A stretch of DNA of 64,000 nt, taken from Cercozoa sp. M6MM (taxonomy: Eukaryota; Endomyxa: Ascetosporea). Below are positions 34,557 through 45,355 of the stretch, one piece after another. Each line of letters opens with the position of its first letter. Positions within the stretch are counted from its first letter, which is position 1. The translations under genes and the position numbers were made by a program. The notes under the pieces were generated by a model. It saw only the letters and a list, made by a program, of their open reading frames with translations, did not search any database and was not told where the DNA came from. The stretch is from assembly GCA_040357565.1 (NCBI GenBank), contig JBDODJ010000003.1. One strand, written 5' to 3'.

Positions 34557-35494
34557 TACTATTATTAGGGTACTGTCGCTGACTGGCGAGCAGAGCCACT
34601 GCGGCGTCGTTGGCGTTTCCGTCATGCGCCAGCAATGTCTCCAACAGCACGTTTTCTAGGAAGGAGCGTCACATGCCATGGCATAGGGTCAGAGGCACAA
34701 CGACTACCATTGACATCGGGACACATGGCACGCAGAGTCTCCAGCACGCCGATCAAGTCAGTGTTGCCGTCGATGTTGTTGTCGGTACTGCTAGCTTCTT
34801 CTTCAGAGAACTGCTCAGTGTCCTCGACCTCTTCCTCTTCACTCTCCTCGTTCTCGGCCAGCAGCAGGTTGATGGCCTGTTCCACGTCCTGTTTTAACAA
34901 CTCATGAAAAAAACTGTTGAGACACAGAGAAAAAACAGGGCATACCATGCGTGTTTGGACCAATGCCGCTTGAATCCTTTCTTTTCGGAAGCCTAGAAAC
35001 GCGAGCATCAGACAAAGTGATTATAAAAAAGCAAAAGCAAAAGCAAAAGAAGCACGCACCATTGCCAAGAACTGCCAAAACTTGACGCGTTTTCTCGCCC
35101 AATTCCTCCTTTTTCGCCGTTGTTTTTACTGCGCCCAACTCTGGAAAATCCAGCGTCGACGTGTAGCGCGGCTTGCTCTGAACTCCGCCCTTGTAACAGC
35201 TGCAATACGGACAGGTGGAAAAGTACCGATGAAACTGGCGTGCGCGAGCGCCCTCGCTCATCCAACTACACAAGTTACAGATCGGCACATCTGCGTCTTG
35301 GGTCATAGACGCTGGCGGTAATAGTACATTCAATGTCATGAAGTTGTTGTTGTTTTGGATGACTATTTTTGCATTCGGCGGAAACCACTCCTGGGACGAA
35401 TCGATTCTGGTCAGCCTCCTCTGGCATAAACTACCTACCAATGTGCTAATGTCTGTGCGCACAGGTCTGGGCAGCCCCTCTGCCTCTCTCTGGC
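33135..35494 (-). CDS. CUE/UBA, DUF1771 and Smr domain protein (N4BP2-like)
   Basis: Predicted ubiquitin-binding, RNA or DNA nicking protein. Exons toward 35.4 kb read EWFPPNAKIVIQNNNN and MTQDADVPICNFCYKGG, then YTSTLDFPELG, a UBA-like helix set split by introns (AFLGFRKERIQAALVQTR, DVEQAINLLLAENEESEEEE), a CUE-like helix (LGRLQEHFPQLSREVLHQHY), a DUF1771 helix pair (SHRMREQAHAMAGSILKQQR, RASAATNELHEMKRRRDA), and a C-terminal Smr domain: VDLHGLLQVEAEDVLMLALQ, then YTIIVGKGTHSGAHGAKLPK joined across an intron. Stop at 33135. In Smr proteins the DxHG and TGxGxHS-type loops form the active site; both are recognisable here, with KGTHS replacing GxGxHS. The start is unclear: the first in-frame Met is at 35339, but a plausible coding exon begins at 35494, so a further 5' exon may exist. 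It begins about 180 bp upstream of IleRS on the same strand. Confidence 0.75.
34510..34555. repeat. (TA)n microsatellite
   Basis: About 22 TA units within an intron of the Smr-domain gene. Confidence 0.9.
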
Positions 35495-35634
35495 TCTGAT
35501 ATGTCAAGTGTCGACTGATTATTAAAGAAACTCTACTCCCCACACCAGCACAGCACAAACTTCGGGAAAACGCCCGTTATCGTGTTGTAATCTATCGGGG
35601 GCGTGAACTGACGTGTTTCCAGAAATACGATAAA

Positions 35635-38066
35635 TTACACCATCTCAACGATGCGCTCCTCGCGCGCCATGGAACGGTTGTCTTCGCCACCCTGGAGCTG
35701 CTCGTGCACCAGATCGTGCGCCACGACGTCTCTGTCGACGGCAACTCGCTCCGCTACACTCGCGCATAGCGATGATGGCAAACAGCTAAAACAGAATGGA
35801 AGGGTACCCCAGGCATCGGAGCCAAGAATGTTCAACTTCATCGAGCGTTCTTGCAGCACCTCGATTCCTGCGCAAGATAAAACCGTAGAAAAGATGCGAT
35901 GCTTGCATATAAAAGCGAGATTGGTACTGGCAAGCGAAGCGTGCATGTTGTCGAGAACGCCATGCTGCTTGAGCACGAGTTCTTCCTCGTCCTGACAGTC
36001 CTCGGCGAGCACGTCGAACACGGCATCGGCAAACTCGCCCAGTGTCACCAGTCGGTCGTCCGAGAGGTGTCGCAGAGCGAACATGTGCTCACCGTACCTT
36101 TGCACCTGCGAAAAGTCAAGTATTAGAAAGACAACAACCAACAACAACAACAACAACAAGCAAGCAAGAAGACACGAGGTCACACCAGAGGCGAGGCGAG
36201 CACTTCCTCGCGGAACTCGTGTTTGCTCTCAAACTTCTTGGGAATCGGGCTGTCGTTGCTGAGCCCTATAACAAAAAACAGTTTCGACTCCTTGACTTGA
36301 CTTGACTTGACTCAAGTGAAACTGTGACTAGAAACAGTGTACACAGCTTGCGTGTAGGCAACACGTTGCTGGCCAGCAGTCGCCGCACGAATGTGCGCAG
36401 TTCACCTTGATCTACACGCACACTAAATATGACTGGGGGACAGAAAGAAGAATGGCGAGTACCATCAACGACAGCTTTCTGCGCGCGCAGGCGGCGGCCG
36501 CGCATGCGGAACTCAAGCGCGGCCAGCTGGATGGAGCACGCGTTGAGCCACGCCGACAGCAGCAGGCCCGGCAGCAACATGCCCGTGGCGGCCGCTAGCG
36601 ACAGCGAGGCGCCCATGCCGAGCCACACGTCGACGTGCGGCCCCGTGCTTTGCGCGCGCGAAGCAAAGGCACGCACCAGAGTTCCTGCAGCTATGGAGCG
36701 AACATGACCGCCCGTGTACATGCCCAGGGCGAGATTTTGCTGTAGCCAAAAGTGTGCGTATGTACTGATAGATATTGTATCAAGAGTTGGGGGTACATGT
36801 CCTGCGAACAGAGTCTCCTCGCAAGCCGGTCGCACACTGCAGAGCAAATATATAAGGCAGCAGGAAGTGCCATGTTGAAAGAGTCTACAGCAAGTCCTTC
36901 AGCAGCGCATCGTCGGACAGATTGCCAACGCAGTGCGCCAGACCGTAGTGAATAAACAGCGATCTGTCAACCTGTGTCAATACATATATATATATATATG
37001 GTCACAGGGAGTAGTGATACCCGCGTGTCCTTCTCAATGATATCGATGACGTGGTTCGTTCCGATAGCGCCAGCAGTGCAGATGGCAGCGAGGATCGCGA
37101 GCGACTTGCGGTTCTTGGCAAAGAATCCGGACTGACCGACGCCTACCGACGCCAGCGGCGCCGACAGTGCAGCCAGACCGCCTGCAGTACCAGTTCACAT
37201 ACCACGCACAGCTACCTTCTGCACCCGACCACAGACATACCCAAAAGCAGCGACTGGGCGGTGCGGCACTGACGCGAAACTGAAGCATCGTTGGTGTTCT
37301 CTTTTGGCACCGGAAGTTCGCGGTATTTTTTCTAAGTGAGTCAGGAGGTGAGCTTCCTCAAATCAAGGGAGGTGCGTGAGGTTGTAATCATACCTCCTTC
37401 TGGAGTCGCTCGAGTTCCTTCTTTGGCGACTCGAGCACTGACTTAGTACCGGCACTCTGTGCACCACAATGCATAAATCCAATCAGTACTGTTTTAAAAA
37501 AAGTAACAAATGGTACCTGCAAACGATACTGCGTCTGGTGCAGCGTACTCTGCTGGTTGTCGTAATGCCAGGCACGCTGAAAGCATCTGCGAAAAGTCAC
37601 ATCAACGCAACCACCTGTGCATATTTTAACTCACTCCGTCCAGGAAACGTTGTCGGGAAGTGCCTTGTTGGCACGTGACACTGCCACGGCACCGATGCCG
37701 CCAAACACGACACCGTCAATGACGACCTTCCACATGGGATGACCTGCATTCCATGTTTATGTTGTTTTTCTCGCAAACTGCTTCGGGGGCTTTATGTACC
37801 AGCTGCTGCGATGAAACTCACAACCTGCACACGCAGACACACACGGAAACGCGGAGTCAATCTGGGGACTGCATCAAAAGAGCCGGTGAAAATTCGGCTC
37901 AAGCGAGCCCATTCACGAACCACGGTGTTGTTGTCGTCATACGCTGTATTGCTTAAGTATTAGGGCAGACGACAGGTTTCCCGGCGTTTTTGGAGTTGGG
38001 GTGTTCTGAAAGTTGTGGGAAATTTCTTCCACAAGCAAAACTTCAGATCACACGGCTTTCCGCCAT
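35635..38066 (-). CDS. Multi-pass membrane protein of unknown family
   Basis: Exons join to a protein of roughly 400-450 residues. The proposed start at 38066 gives MAES spliced to PYDDNNTVVREWARLSRIFT. Hydrophobic segments follow: HPMWKVVIDGVVFGGIGAVA, LLLGGLAALSAPLASVGVGQ, SLAILAAICTAGAIGTNHVI, and MGASLSLAAATGMLLPGLLL. Between them are polar helices (WHYDNQQSTLHQTQYRLQ, KKELERLQKE) and, at the C-terminus, a soluble acidic part (ALRHLSDDRLVTLGEFADAV, LAEDCQDEEELVLKQHG, RVAVDRDVVAHDLVHEQLQG). The stop is at 35635. I do not recognise the family. The first short exon depends on one splice choice (donor GTGTGATC at 38053), so the start could move. It is head to head with USP40. Confidence 0.6.
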
Positions 38067-38097
38067 CGTTCCTGACTTTCGCTGACTTTGGACGGCA
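38067..38097. promoter_or_regulatory. Very short divergent spacer (31 bp)
   Basis: The proposed start codons of the membrane protein (minus) and USP40 (plus) are separated by 31 bp only. If both starts are right, the two transcripts' leaders must overlap or both promoters lie inside the neighbouring gene. Confidence 0.45.
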
Positions 38098-41000
38098 ATG
38101 TTGGGTGCTCTCGGTGATACCTTCGAGGCTGACGCGTCCACAGACGTTGTTGGCAACTTTGGTTCGGTTTGGTATCCTCGCCTTTCTTCCAATCTCACTG
38201 CGCGGCCGTGTCGTGCTTGATACTTGACGGTTGTAGCTCTGCCTGGCGTCCTCGCGATGAAGAAACGAACCTGTGCGGTCTAGATAACCAGGTACCCAAA
38301 TTTTGGTGGGTTTGTGTGAAATTACGAGCATCTATGGTGCGTGTCATACAGGGCAGCACATGCTACCTGAACTCGCTGCTGCAATCGTTCTTCATGCTGC
38401 CGGAACTGCGCGATTCGCTGCTGTCACTCACGAAAAGCGAGCTCGATTTTGATGAGTACCTCGCGCACCAGCAAAAGGAGAGCGCTAAACCTCCGTCTGA
38501 CGCTTTCTCTGCTGTAGCCCAAACTTATGCTTAGCTTTGAGCCATGCTTTGTACTGTTTGATCTATGCTTCATTTTGGTTTATATCGCAGGTGAATGACG
38601 ACGATGTGGCGCAGTTGCAGGCGATGGGTTTCACCCGCGGACAGGCCTTGCTGGCTGCGTCCAAGTACCCGAGCCCGGAGCAGCGGTTCGAGGCTCTCTT
38701 CGACGGCAGCATCACGACCGAGGACGCTGAGGCGTTCGAGAAGAAGTACGACGCGCACTTCAGCGAGAAGACGCCAAAGAAGCGTTTCCGCAAAGTGCCG
38801 ATCGAATTGCTGCGTCTGTTCGCGCAACTCGCCTTGCTTGACAAGCGAAGCACTTCGACTCGCGAGCTCACGGATGCTTTCAACTGGAAGAACAACGAGG
38901 CCGGTGTCCAACATGACGTGCACGAGCTTTCGCGCATTCTTCTCGACGTGCTGCATCGCCAACTGCGCGGTATTTCAGTTTAAAACTAACTTTATTTACC
39001 TTAATTTTTTTGTAATTTTGTGTGCACAGACAGCTCGCAGTCGAACCTGGTTCCAGGCCTGTTCGGAGGCAAATTGAGTCGGCGCACTCGTTGCTTGCAC
39101 TGTGGGCGTGAGTCACGTCATGCTGAGGACTTTCTGGACCTGCCGGTGGTTGTGGAGAATCTAGCCACACTGGAGCGGTCGCTTCGCGAGTCGGTGCGAC
39201 CCGAGTTGCTCGAGGGCAGCAATCGGTACCACTGCGAGCAGTGCGACGAGCGACGCGACGCTCAACGCGGCGTGGTGTTCGAGGAGATGCCGCAGGTGTT
39301 GCAGCTGAACTTGTGTCGCTTCGTGTGGAGTCGCAGCAAGGGCGATCGCGTCAAGCTCAAGTCCGAGTTTGCCTTTCCCTACGAGTTCCCGGCCTCGTGG
39401 CTCAACCCGTACGCTTGCCTTGTGCTGTCTTTGTGTTAGTTGACCTTCCCTGTAGTTGCGAAGAGAGTCAGTTCGACGGTGCCAAGAACCTCACCGGCAA
39501 GTACGAACTGCATGCCATTGTAACTTGTCTTTGTATCAATATATATATATATATATATATATATATTCCTATTATCTGGGATACAGGTACTGCACAGTGG
39601 CACTGCACATGCGGGCCACTACCACGCGCTTGTCAAGGCGCCTTCTGGCCGTAGCTTTCACCCTTTGTGTATGGCGTGGTATGAGAATGCGTTGGAGCAC
39701 AGAGTGGTACGACTTCAATGACGCCTCTGTGACTCGCGCCGACGACAAGGAGATTCGCAAGAGTTTTGGCGGCAACGATTGCGCCTACGTGTTGTACTAT
39801 CGTCTGGCCCAGGAGAAACCTGCCCAGGGTGCCAGCTACCTCGATACACTGACCAAGAAGAAGTCCGTGCCTGAGGAGGCCCGTCCGGAGAACCTAAGCG
39901 ACGTGCGGGTGCCTGCCTTCCTGCGCGCTGATGTCGCGCGCAAGATGGACACTCTGGTACTTTCATCGTTTCTCTTTAACAATTCTGCGTTTCTCCTGTG
40001 TCAGTCTTGACCATGACTCATGCGTCCAGGCGGAGGAGAAGGAAGCCTACGAAACAGCGCAGGCTCAGACGGTCTGGGACGTTGTTTCCGACCGGCATTT
40101 CACGTCGAATGACGATCTTGATGTCGCCGTGTGGAACGGCGGTACCCTACCCTTTACCCCCCCCCCCCCCCCCCCCCCTGTCCCAGAACCCCCCCCCCCC
40201 ACCAACAGAGAGTGAGCAAGTGGACGTTGATCTGCGCTGGACTGTCGCCGAATTAAAGCAGCACTTGCCGTTTGTACCACTGACTTGCCTTCCCCCCATC
40301 CCCTACTCGATTACCCCTCCCCCTCCCTGCAGGAAGGTGAGGTCTACCGAGTCAAGGTGCAGCGACACAGCGGCAACGTCGCACTGCTTCTGCGCAGTGT
40401 TGCCGACGAAACGGCGCAGTTGCGAGAGCTCAAACTGCCCCGCTACGAGCAGGACATTGTATACCTCGTCACCAACGACACCGCTCTTGTTGAGGTCGGC
40501 TGCTTTCATTGGGCGGGGGAAGGGGAGTAAAGATACATCATTTGTTTGCAGCTGCTAAAGAGAGGCGATAAGCGACTCGTTGCGACGCGAGATCTGACCT
40601 CTTTGGAGGTACTATCTGACTTTACCTCCCCAAACTTCGTGGTTCAAACATCCTGTAGCCGTCGAAATTTGATTCATGCGACGCTGACACTCTAGACTTG
40701 TAGCACCTTGTTTCATTTGTGTATCAATTGTATGTGTGTATGTATGTATGTATGTATGTTTGTATGTATTTATGTATGTATGTATGTATGTCTGCATGTA
40801 TGTATGTCATTGTGTTGATATTTACATCTGTATGTGTATGTACCTGAATGTACAAGTATATGTAGCTATGATGTATGATACACATATGGATATACGTATT
40901 TATATAGATTTATCTCTGTGTGCATGTATACATTAACTATATGTCTGTTAATATATATACAATATATATATATATATACCACACATATGATATGTTGGTC

Positions 41001-41707
41001 CACCGACAGTGTGTCGAGCGTGTTGCGACCTATGCCGCTGCACGAGGTCGAGCAGCGCAAGGACGAACAGCGCGAACAAACGCGCGTCGTCTGCGTTGAC
41101 TTGGACGACCGCGAGTGTCCCATTGTCACTGTGGTCAACCCGCCCAGGTACATCCCCTTCCCCACCTCATACCCCTACCCCTACCCCCACCCCCTCTTGT
41201 TGCAGTTCGAGCGAGTTTTGGTTCGTGCGCGCTGACGTGACGGACGGCGAGTTGCTGAAATTGATCACGCGCGTGGTGGCACGTGTCTCGCTGACGGTGC
41301 TGCACGTGCCTCCGCCCGTTACTGAGGAGGAGGTCACTGAGGAGGCCGAAGAGGCCACTGAAGAGGCTACAGATCATGCTGCTGAAGCTGCCGAGGTGAC
41401 TGAGGACGAAAGCGTCCGCGCGGAAGATCAGGAGGAGGAGGAGGCAGAGGATGTGGACGAGTGGTCCCGCAAGTGGCGCAATTTCGCTGTCGTTCCTGCT
41501 GCCTTTGAGTATGCCTGCAGTTTACCCCCCCCCCCCACCATACCCTTTCCCCCCCCCCCCCCAGTGAGAGCCTGGTGACATTGACGCGTGTCGACACGTG
41601 TCTGGAACTGCCAGTGTCGACGCTGCTGTCACGTGCCGACTTTGCCGGTCATCGCTTGCGAATTCTCACCAAGCAGGGGTACCTTACCCCACTCCCACTC
41701 TACCCGG

Positions 41708-41752
<45 letters not shown>

Positions 41753-42707
41753 NNNNNNNNNNNNNNNNNNNNNNNNNNNNNNNNNNNNNNNNNNNNNNNN
41801 NNNNNNNNNNNNNNNNNNNNNNNNNNNNNNNNNNNNNNNNNNNNNNNNNNNNCTCCCCCCGTATGAGCAGTTCGCCGCTCTTGTTCGGCAACGAGAGTGA
41901 TTTCTTGAGGTAACATTGTGTTGTTGCCGATATGTATGACTGATCGGCATCCTCGAACACGCAGGGTGCGAGTACTCCAGTTCGACCCGCACAAGCGACG
42001 CACCAAGTCTGTCCTGCGGAGCGACAAGGCCGCGCTCAAAAAGCAAGGCATCTCGGCACACTCGGCCGTGCTGCTGGAGCGGTATACTGCAGACTTACCC
42101 TACCTCTACCCTTGCATAACAGCCTGTGTGTTTGTTTCTAGTGCACCGTTGGAGGAGCAGAACGCTGGCAAGATGGCCATGATGCTGCGTGTCATGCCTG
42201 CTCTCGTGCAGGAGGAGCAGCAGCAGCTCACCTTTGTGGACACGCAGTTCTGCGACGGCAACCGTCCGCGCGGAGTGACGCTGCTGCAGCACGTGCGTCG
42301 ACTACTCCAGCAACAGCAGCAAACAGACCAGGTCGGTGAAGGCGAGCAAGAGGACAAGCAACTCGTGGTGGCCAAGTGGCACGACGCGCGCAAGCAGTGG
42401 CTCCCTGTCACCTGCGCGGACACCAACCTGCGTGCTGCGCCGCTCAAGCTCCGTCAGAATGGTACACTGGGTTCTCTTACCTTTTATGTCATGTGTTTGT
42501 ATGTGTATAAACGTGTGTGCAGCCATCGTGGCGTACCGCACGAGTCCGCTCCTGCCGCAGGACGAGGTGCAGCTCTGGCAGCCGCTGTCGGTGCGTCCCA
42601 AGGACACGGCGGCCACTCGCGATCGCATGCCGCGTGCCAAGGGTGCCAAGGCGCGTGTCGAACATGCCCTCGTTATCGACGACGATGGGTGGGGCGACTT
42701 TCAATAA
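38098..42707 (+). CDS. USP40: Ubiquitin carboxyl-terminal hydrolase, USP40-like, with UBA insertion
   Basis: Cysteine protease that removes ubiquitin. The start at 38098 gives MLGALGDTFEADASTDVVGN, similar in layout to the USP40 N-terminus, then WRPRDEETNLCGLDNQGSTC with the catalytic Cys (an intron falls inside this box). After SLLQSFFMLPELRDSLLSL a UBA domain appears (DDVAQLQAMGFTRGQALLAA), then the USP40-type block LLRLFAQLALLDKRSTSTRE and QHDVHELSRILLDVLHRQLR. Fingers carry CLHCG and CEQCDE. The His box is HSGTAHAGHYHALV, and QWYDFNDASVT and NDCAYVLYYRL complete the protease. The C-terminal half has ubiquitin-like segments, an acidic Glu stretch (41.33-41.46 kb) and ends ALVIDDDGWGDFQ, reminiscent of the acidic end of USP40. 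An assembly gap (41753-41852) lies in an intron. The UBA domain is unlike human USP40. Confidence 0.82.
40735..40990. repeat. TATG/TATA simple-repeat tract
   Basis: About 250 bp of TATG, TGTA and TA microsatellite inside a long USP40 intron. Confidence 0.85.
41753..41852. other. Assembly gap (100 N)
   Basis: 100 N in a USP40 intron, preceded by an uninterrupted run of about 42 G and followed by CTCCCCCC. The poly-G run itself may be an assembly artefact at the edge of a gap. Confidence 0.95.
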
Positions 42708-43126
42708 ACCGACCACGCGCGTCTATTCGGGTTGCAGTAGTTGCGTTAACCTGGCGTTGTTTCAGTGCATTTATTCGATTTAGCAATTCAATCGTAACTG
42801 TCGTTCCCCCCGCCCTGTTGACCCACCTAGACTGGTGCAGGGGGAACTATCTCGTTGTTTTCCTATAAGACTCAACTAACTAACGAACTCCCCCGCCCTG
42901 TTATATATCTGTCGTGCTCGACATTTCTAACGTCAATTGTCACCGCGTGGCGGTACTGCGTAAACTTACTGAAGCAAAGCAAAAATTGCCAGAGCTTGAG
43001 TCTAGACGCCGTTGGCAGTACCTATATACAGTATCTACTGTACAATATCTATGGACGCGATAGCGTCTTTTGCGTTGCAATGCTGTTAGTACAATGGTGT
43101 TGGTGAGACGGGAAACGATTGCCGTC
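42708..43126. other. Convergent intergenic region
   Basis: Between the USP40 and RGS stop codons. It contains two CCCCCGCCCTGTT motifs (about 42796 and 42892) and an AGACTCAACTAACTAAC run (42867-42884) also found beside repeat copy 3. No gene is seen. Confidence 0.4.
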
Positions 43127-44447
43127 TCAAAGCTTCTCCAGGAACTCCTGGAAGAGCGGCGATCGCTTGAAGCGCCGGAAGCTGTCAGTTTCGATGAGTG
43201 CGAGAACCTCCTCAGCCGCGGCGCAGAACAAGTCGCGGTGCAGCAGCAAGTTGTCGCACTTGTGCACGATCTCGAAGCGCTCGCTGTCCTTGATGTTGAT
43301 CTCGCGCAGCGACTCGGTCGAGATGAACTCGTCGTGAATCCACTGCGCCTTGGCGGCGATCTCGTCGTAGTCGAGACCGGCCTTGTCGATCTTGCTGCGA
43401 GCGGTCTCTTTGTCCGCTGGGCAGTCACCGTCTGGACACAGACAAGACACATTAGTTATACGGGGACACAGATAAGGTCTAGCTGTACTGTACCTTGCTC
43501 GGTCCCATCAAAAAGAGTCTGGAAACGGCGGCACGCCAGCCAGAAGTCAATGTTCTCCTGCGAGTACTCAGAGGCCAGGAAGCGCGTGAGGTACTCGACG
43601 CCCAACTCGTGCTCGATGAGTTGTCGCAGCTTGATGTCGTCTCGGTCGAGCTTGACTTGACTCACTTGAGTCGGGGTGTCGTCAATGTCAACGACAACGC
43701 CAGTGACACTGACACTGGCACTGACACTGGCACTGGTGCTGGCACTGACAGACTCGGGCACCAGCTCGACCAGGATGTCGTCGAACTCCTTGTAGTGTGG
43801 CACAACGACACAGTGTGTCACTGTCACCACTGTGCGCTGCAGCTTGTGTTGCAGCAGGCACAACTCGACGTGCACCTGCACCAGCGCCTGGACTGCACAC
43901 GGCGTCAGCGCCTGCTCCTGCTCGTGGGCACGCTTGATGGCGGCCACCTGTCGCTGCAGCTCGCCGCTGGCACGCGAGGCAATACGCGTGAAGCTGTACA
44001 ACAATGCACAAATATCAGTGCCCCTACTCCTTGCACAAGAAGCTTAAGTGAATGAAAGACACCGTTTGGCAGGCAAGTCGGCCATGGGATGTTCGCCAGC
44101 GAGTGTCAGGAACTCTGTGCACACAGAAACACATACATAGACAGCACACTCGGCTTAAAAGAAAATATTGACACATAGATATCCTCAAAAAACAAGGTAA
44201 GTGTACCGCGACGAAGTGCAAGGGCGGCGGTTTGCTGCGCCACCAGAGTGCCCAGCTTGCGACGCAACACGTGCATCTTCTGTCGCAGCAGCACCAGCTC
44301 GGCAGCCTGTCGCGCACTGATGCGGCCCAGCTCGCGTTGTGCGGCGCGGATCTGCGCAAAGGCGCGCTCGGTGGCGGCCAGTGCGGTGGCGATCTTCTCT
44401 CGCGTGCCGCGGTGCCAAAAGTCCTTGAGTTTGGAGATTATGCGCAT
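43127..44447 (-). CDS. RGS-domain protein with long N-terminal coiled coil
   Basis: Probable GTPase-activating regulator of heterotrimeric G-protein alpha subunits. The start at 44447 gives MRIISKLKDFWHRGTREKIA. The first about 200 residues are helical with regular Ala/Leu/Gln spacing (RAAQRELGRISARQAAELVL, ELQRQVAAIKRAHEQEQAL, VHVELCLLQHKLQ), compatible with a BAR-like or other coiled-coil membrane-binding module (inference). A low-complexity Ser/Ala/Val stretch encoded by CACTGA-type repeats follows, then the RGS domain: LRQLIEHELGVEYLTRFLAS, EYSQENIDFWLACRRF, then after an intron AKAQWIHDEFISTESLREIN and LLLHRDLFCAAAEEV, ending FQEFLEKL at 43127. The RGS family core E-x-S-x-E-N-I-x-F-W is intact (here E-Y-S-Q-E-N-I-D-F-W). 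Four exons. Confidence 0.88.
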
Positions 44448-45355
44448 CTCCTTCTCTACTTGTCTTTCTCGCTTACAACACGAGCACTTCTGAGTATCTC
44501 AGAGACACAGTGACACAGCACACACGTGTCACACGGCTAGTGGCACCAGCTTACTGCAGGTGAAGTGTCAACTAAGTCCCAAAAAGCATGTCACTCTCAG
44601 AACAGTGAGTGTCCATGTGACTGGTCACATGTGGACCACTTTGGACTTGCTTTAAATCTATTGAGGATTGTGATTTCTGCACTGTGCGGTGCTAGTGGCG
44701 CAGTCTCAGTCACTCGGATCGTTCTGTTTCTTGAAAACTCAGCCTACCGACTACTCTAGCCTCTACGAAACGCAGTATGTCGGGAGATAAGAATGATCCC
44801 CACCTGGCCTGGTCCCAGGGAGCATTGTTTTGACCAGTCTCTTGCTGCAGAGTGAACCAAAAATACTCTCTGCTGACCTGTGATACTTTTGTTGCACTCT
44901 GCAGTCAATGCTTGGGCCTTCTGGGTCGGACTCAGACAATTTCCGGGTCAGTCACACAACCCGGTCAGTCAACGGTGTATTAGAAAGCAACCAGGATGTG
45001 CTTGATACATCTTGGACTAGGTAAGATGGTCAAACGCTCTAATCTGCGCTGCTAGAATGCTTGTTTCGGGAACGCTGCTTGTGTAGCCAGCAAACAAGAA
45101 GTGCTTGACTTTTGGCAAGGCCCGGGGGGAGGAAGGGGGTCTTTTGGCTTAGATTGCACAGTTTACCTCCGTGCTACTACTTTCTTGCCGTTGCTGTCGT
45201 ACTGTGTTTTATTGTCCTGCGTGGCTCGAAACAACTGAGGCTCTGGTTTATTCGAAGCCTGCTTTGCGCTGAAGTGTTACAGCACTAGTGACTCTCGTAG
45301 GGGGCATGGTGCAGTGACCGCCCAATTTGAAACGAATCAACTGATGCGTGGGACT
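44448..45355. other. Gene-free intergenic region (about 0.9 kb)
   Basis: Between the RGS start and the stop of the first Cys-rich gene. No open frame of note, no repeat, and no RNA gene recognised. It should contain the RGS promoter near its left end. Confidence 0.5.
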
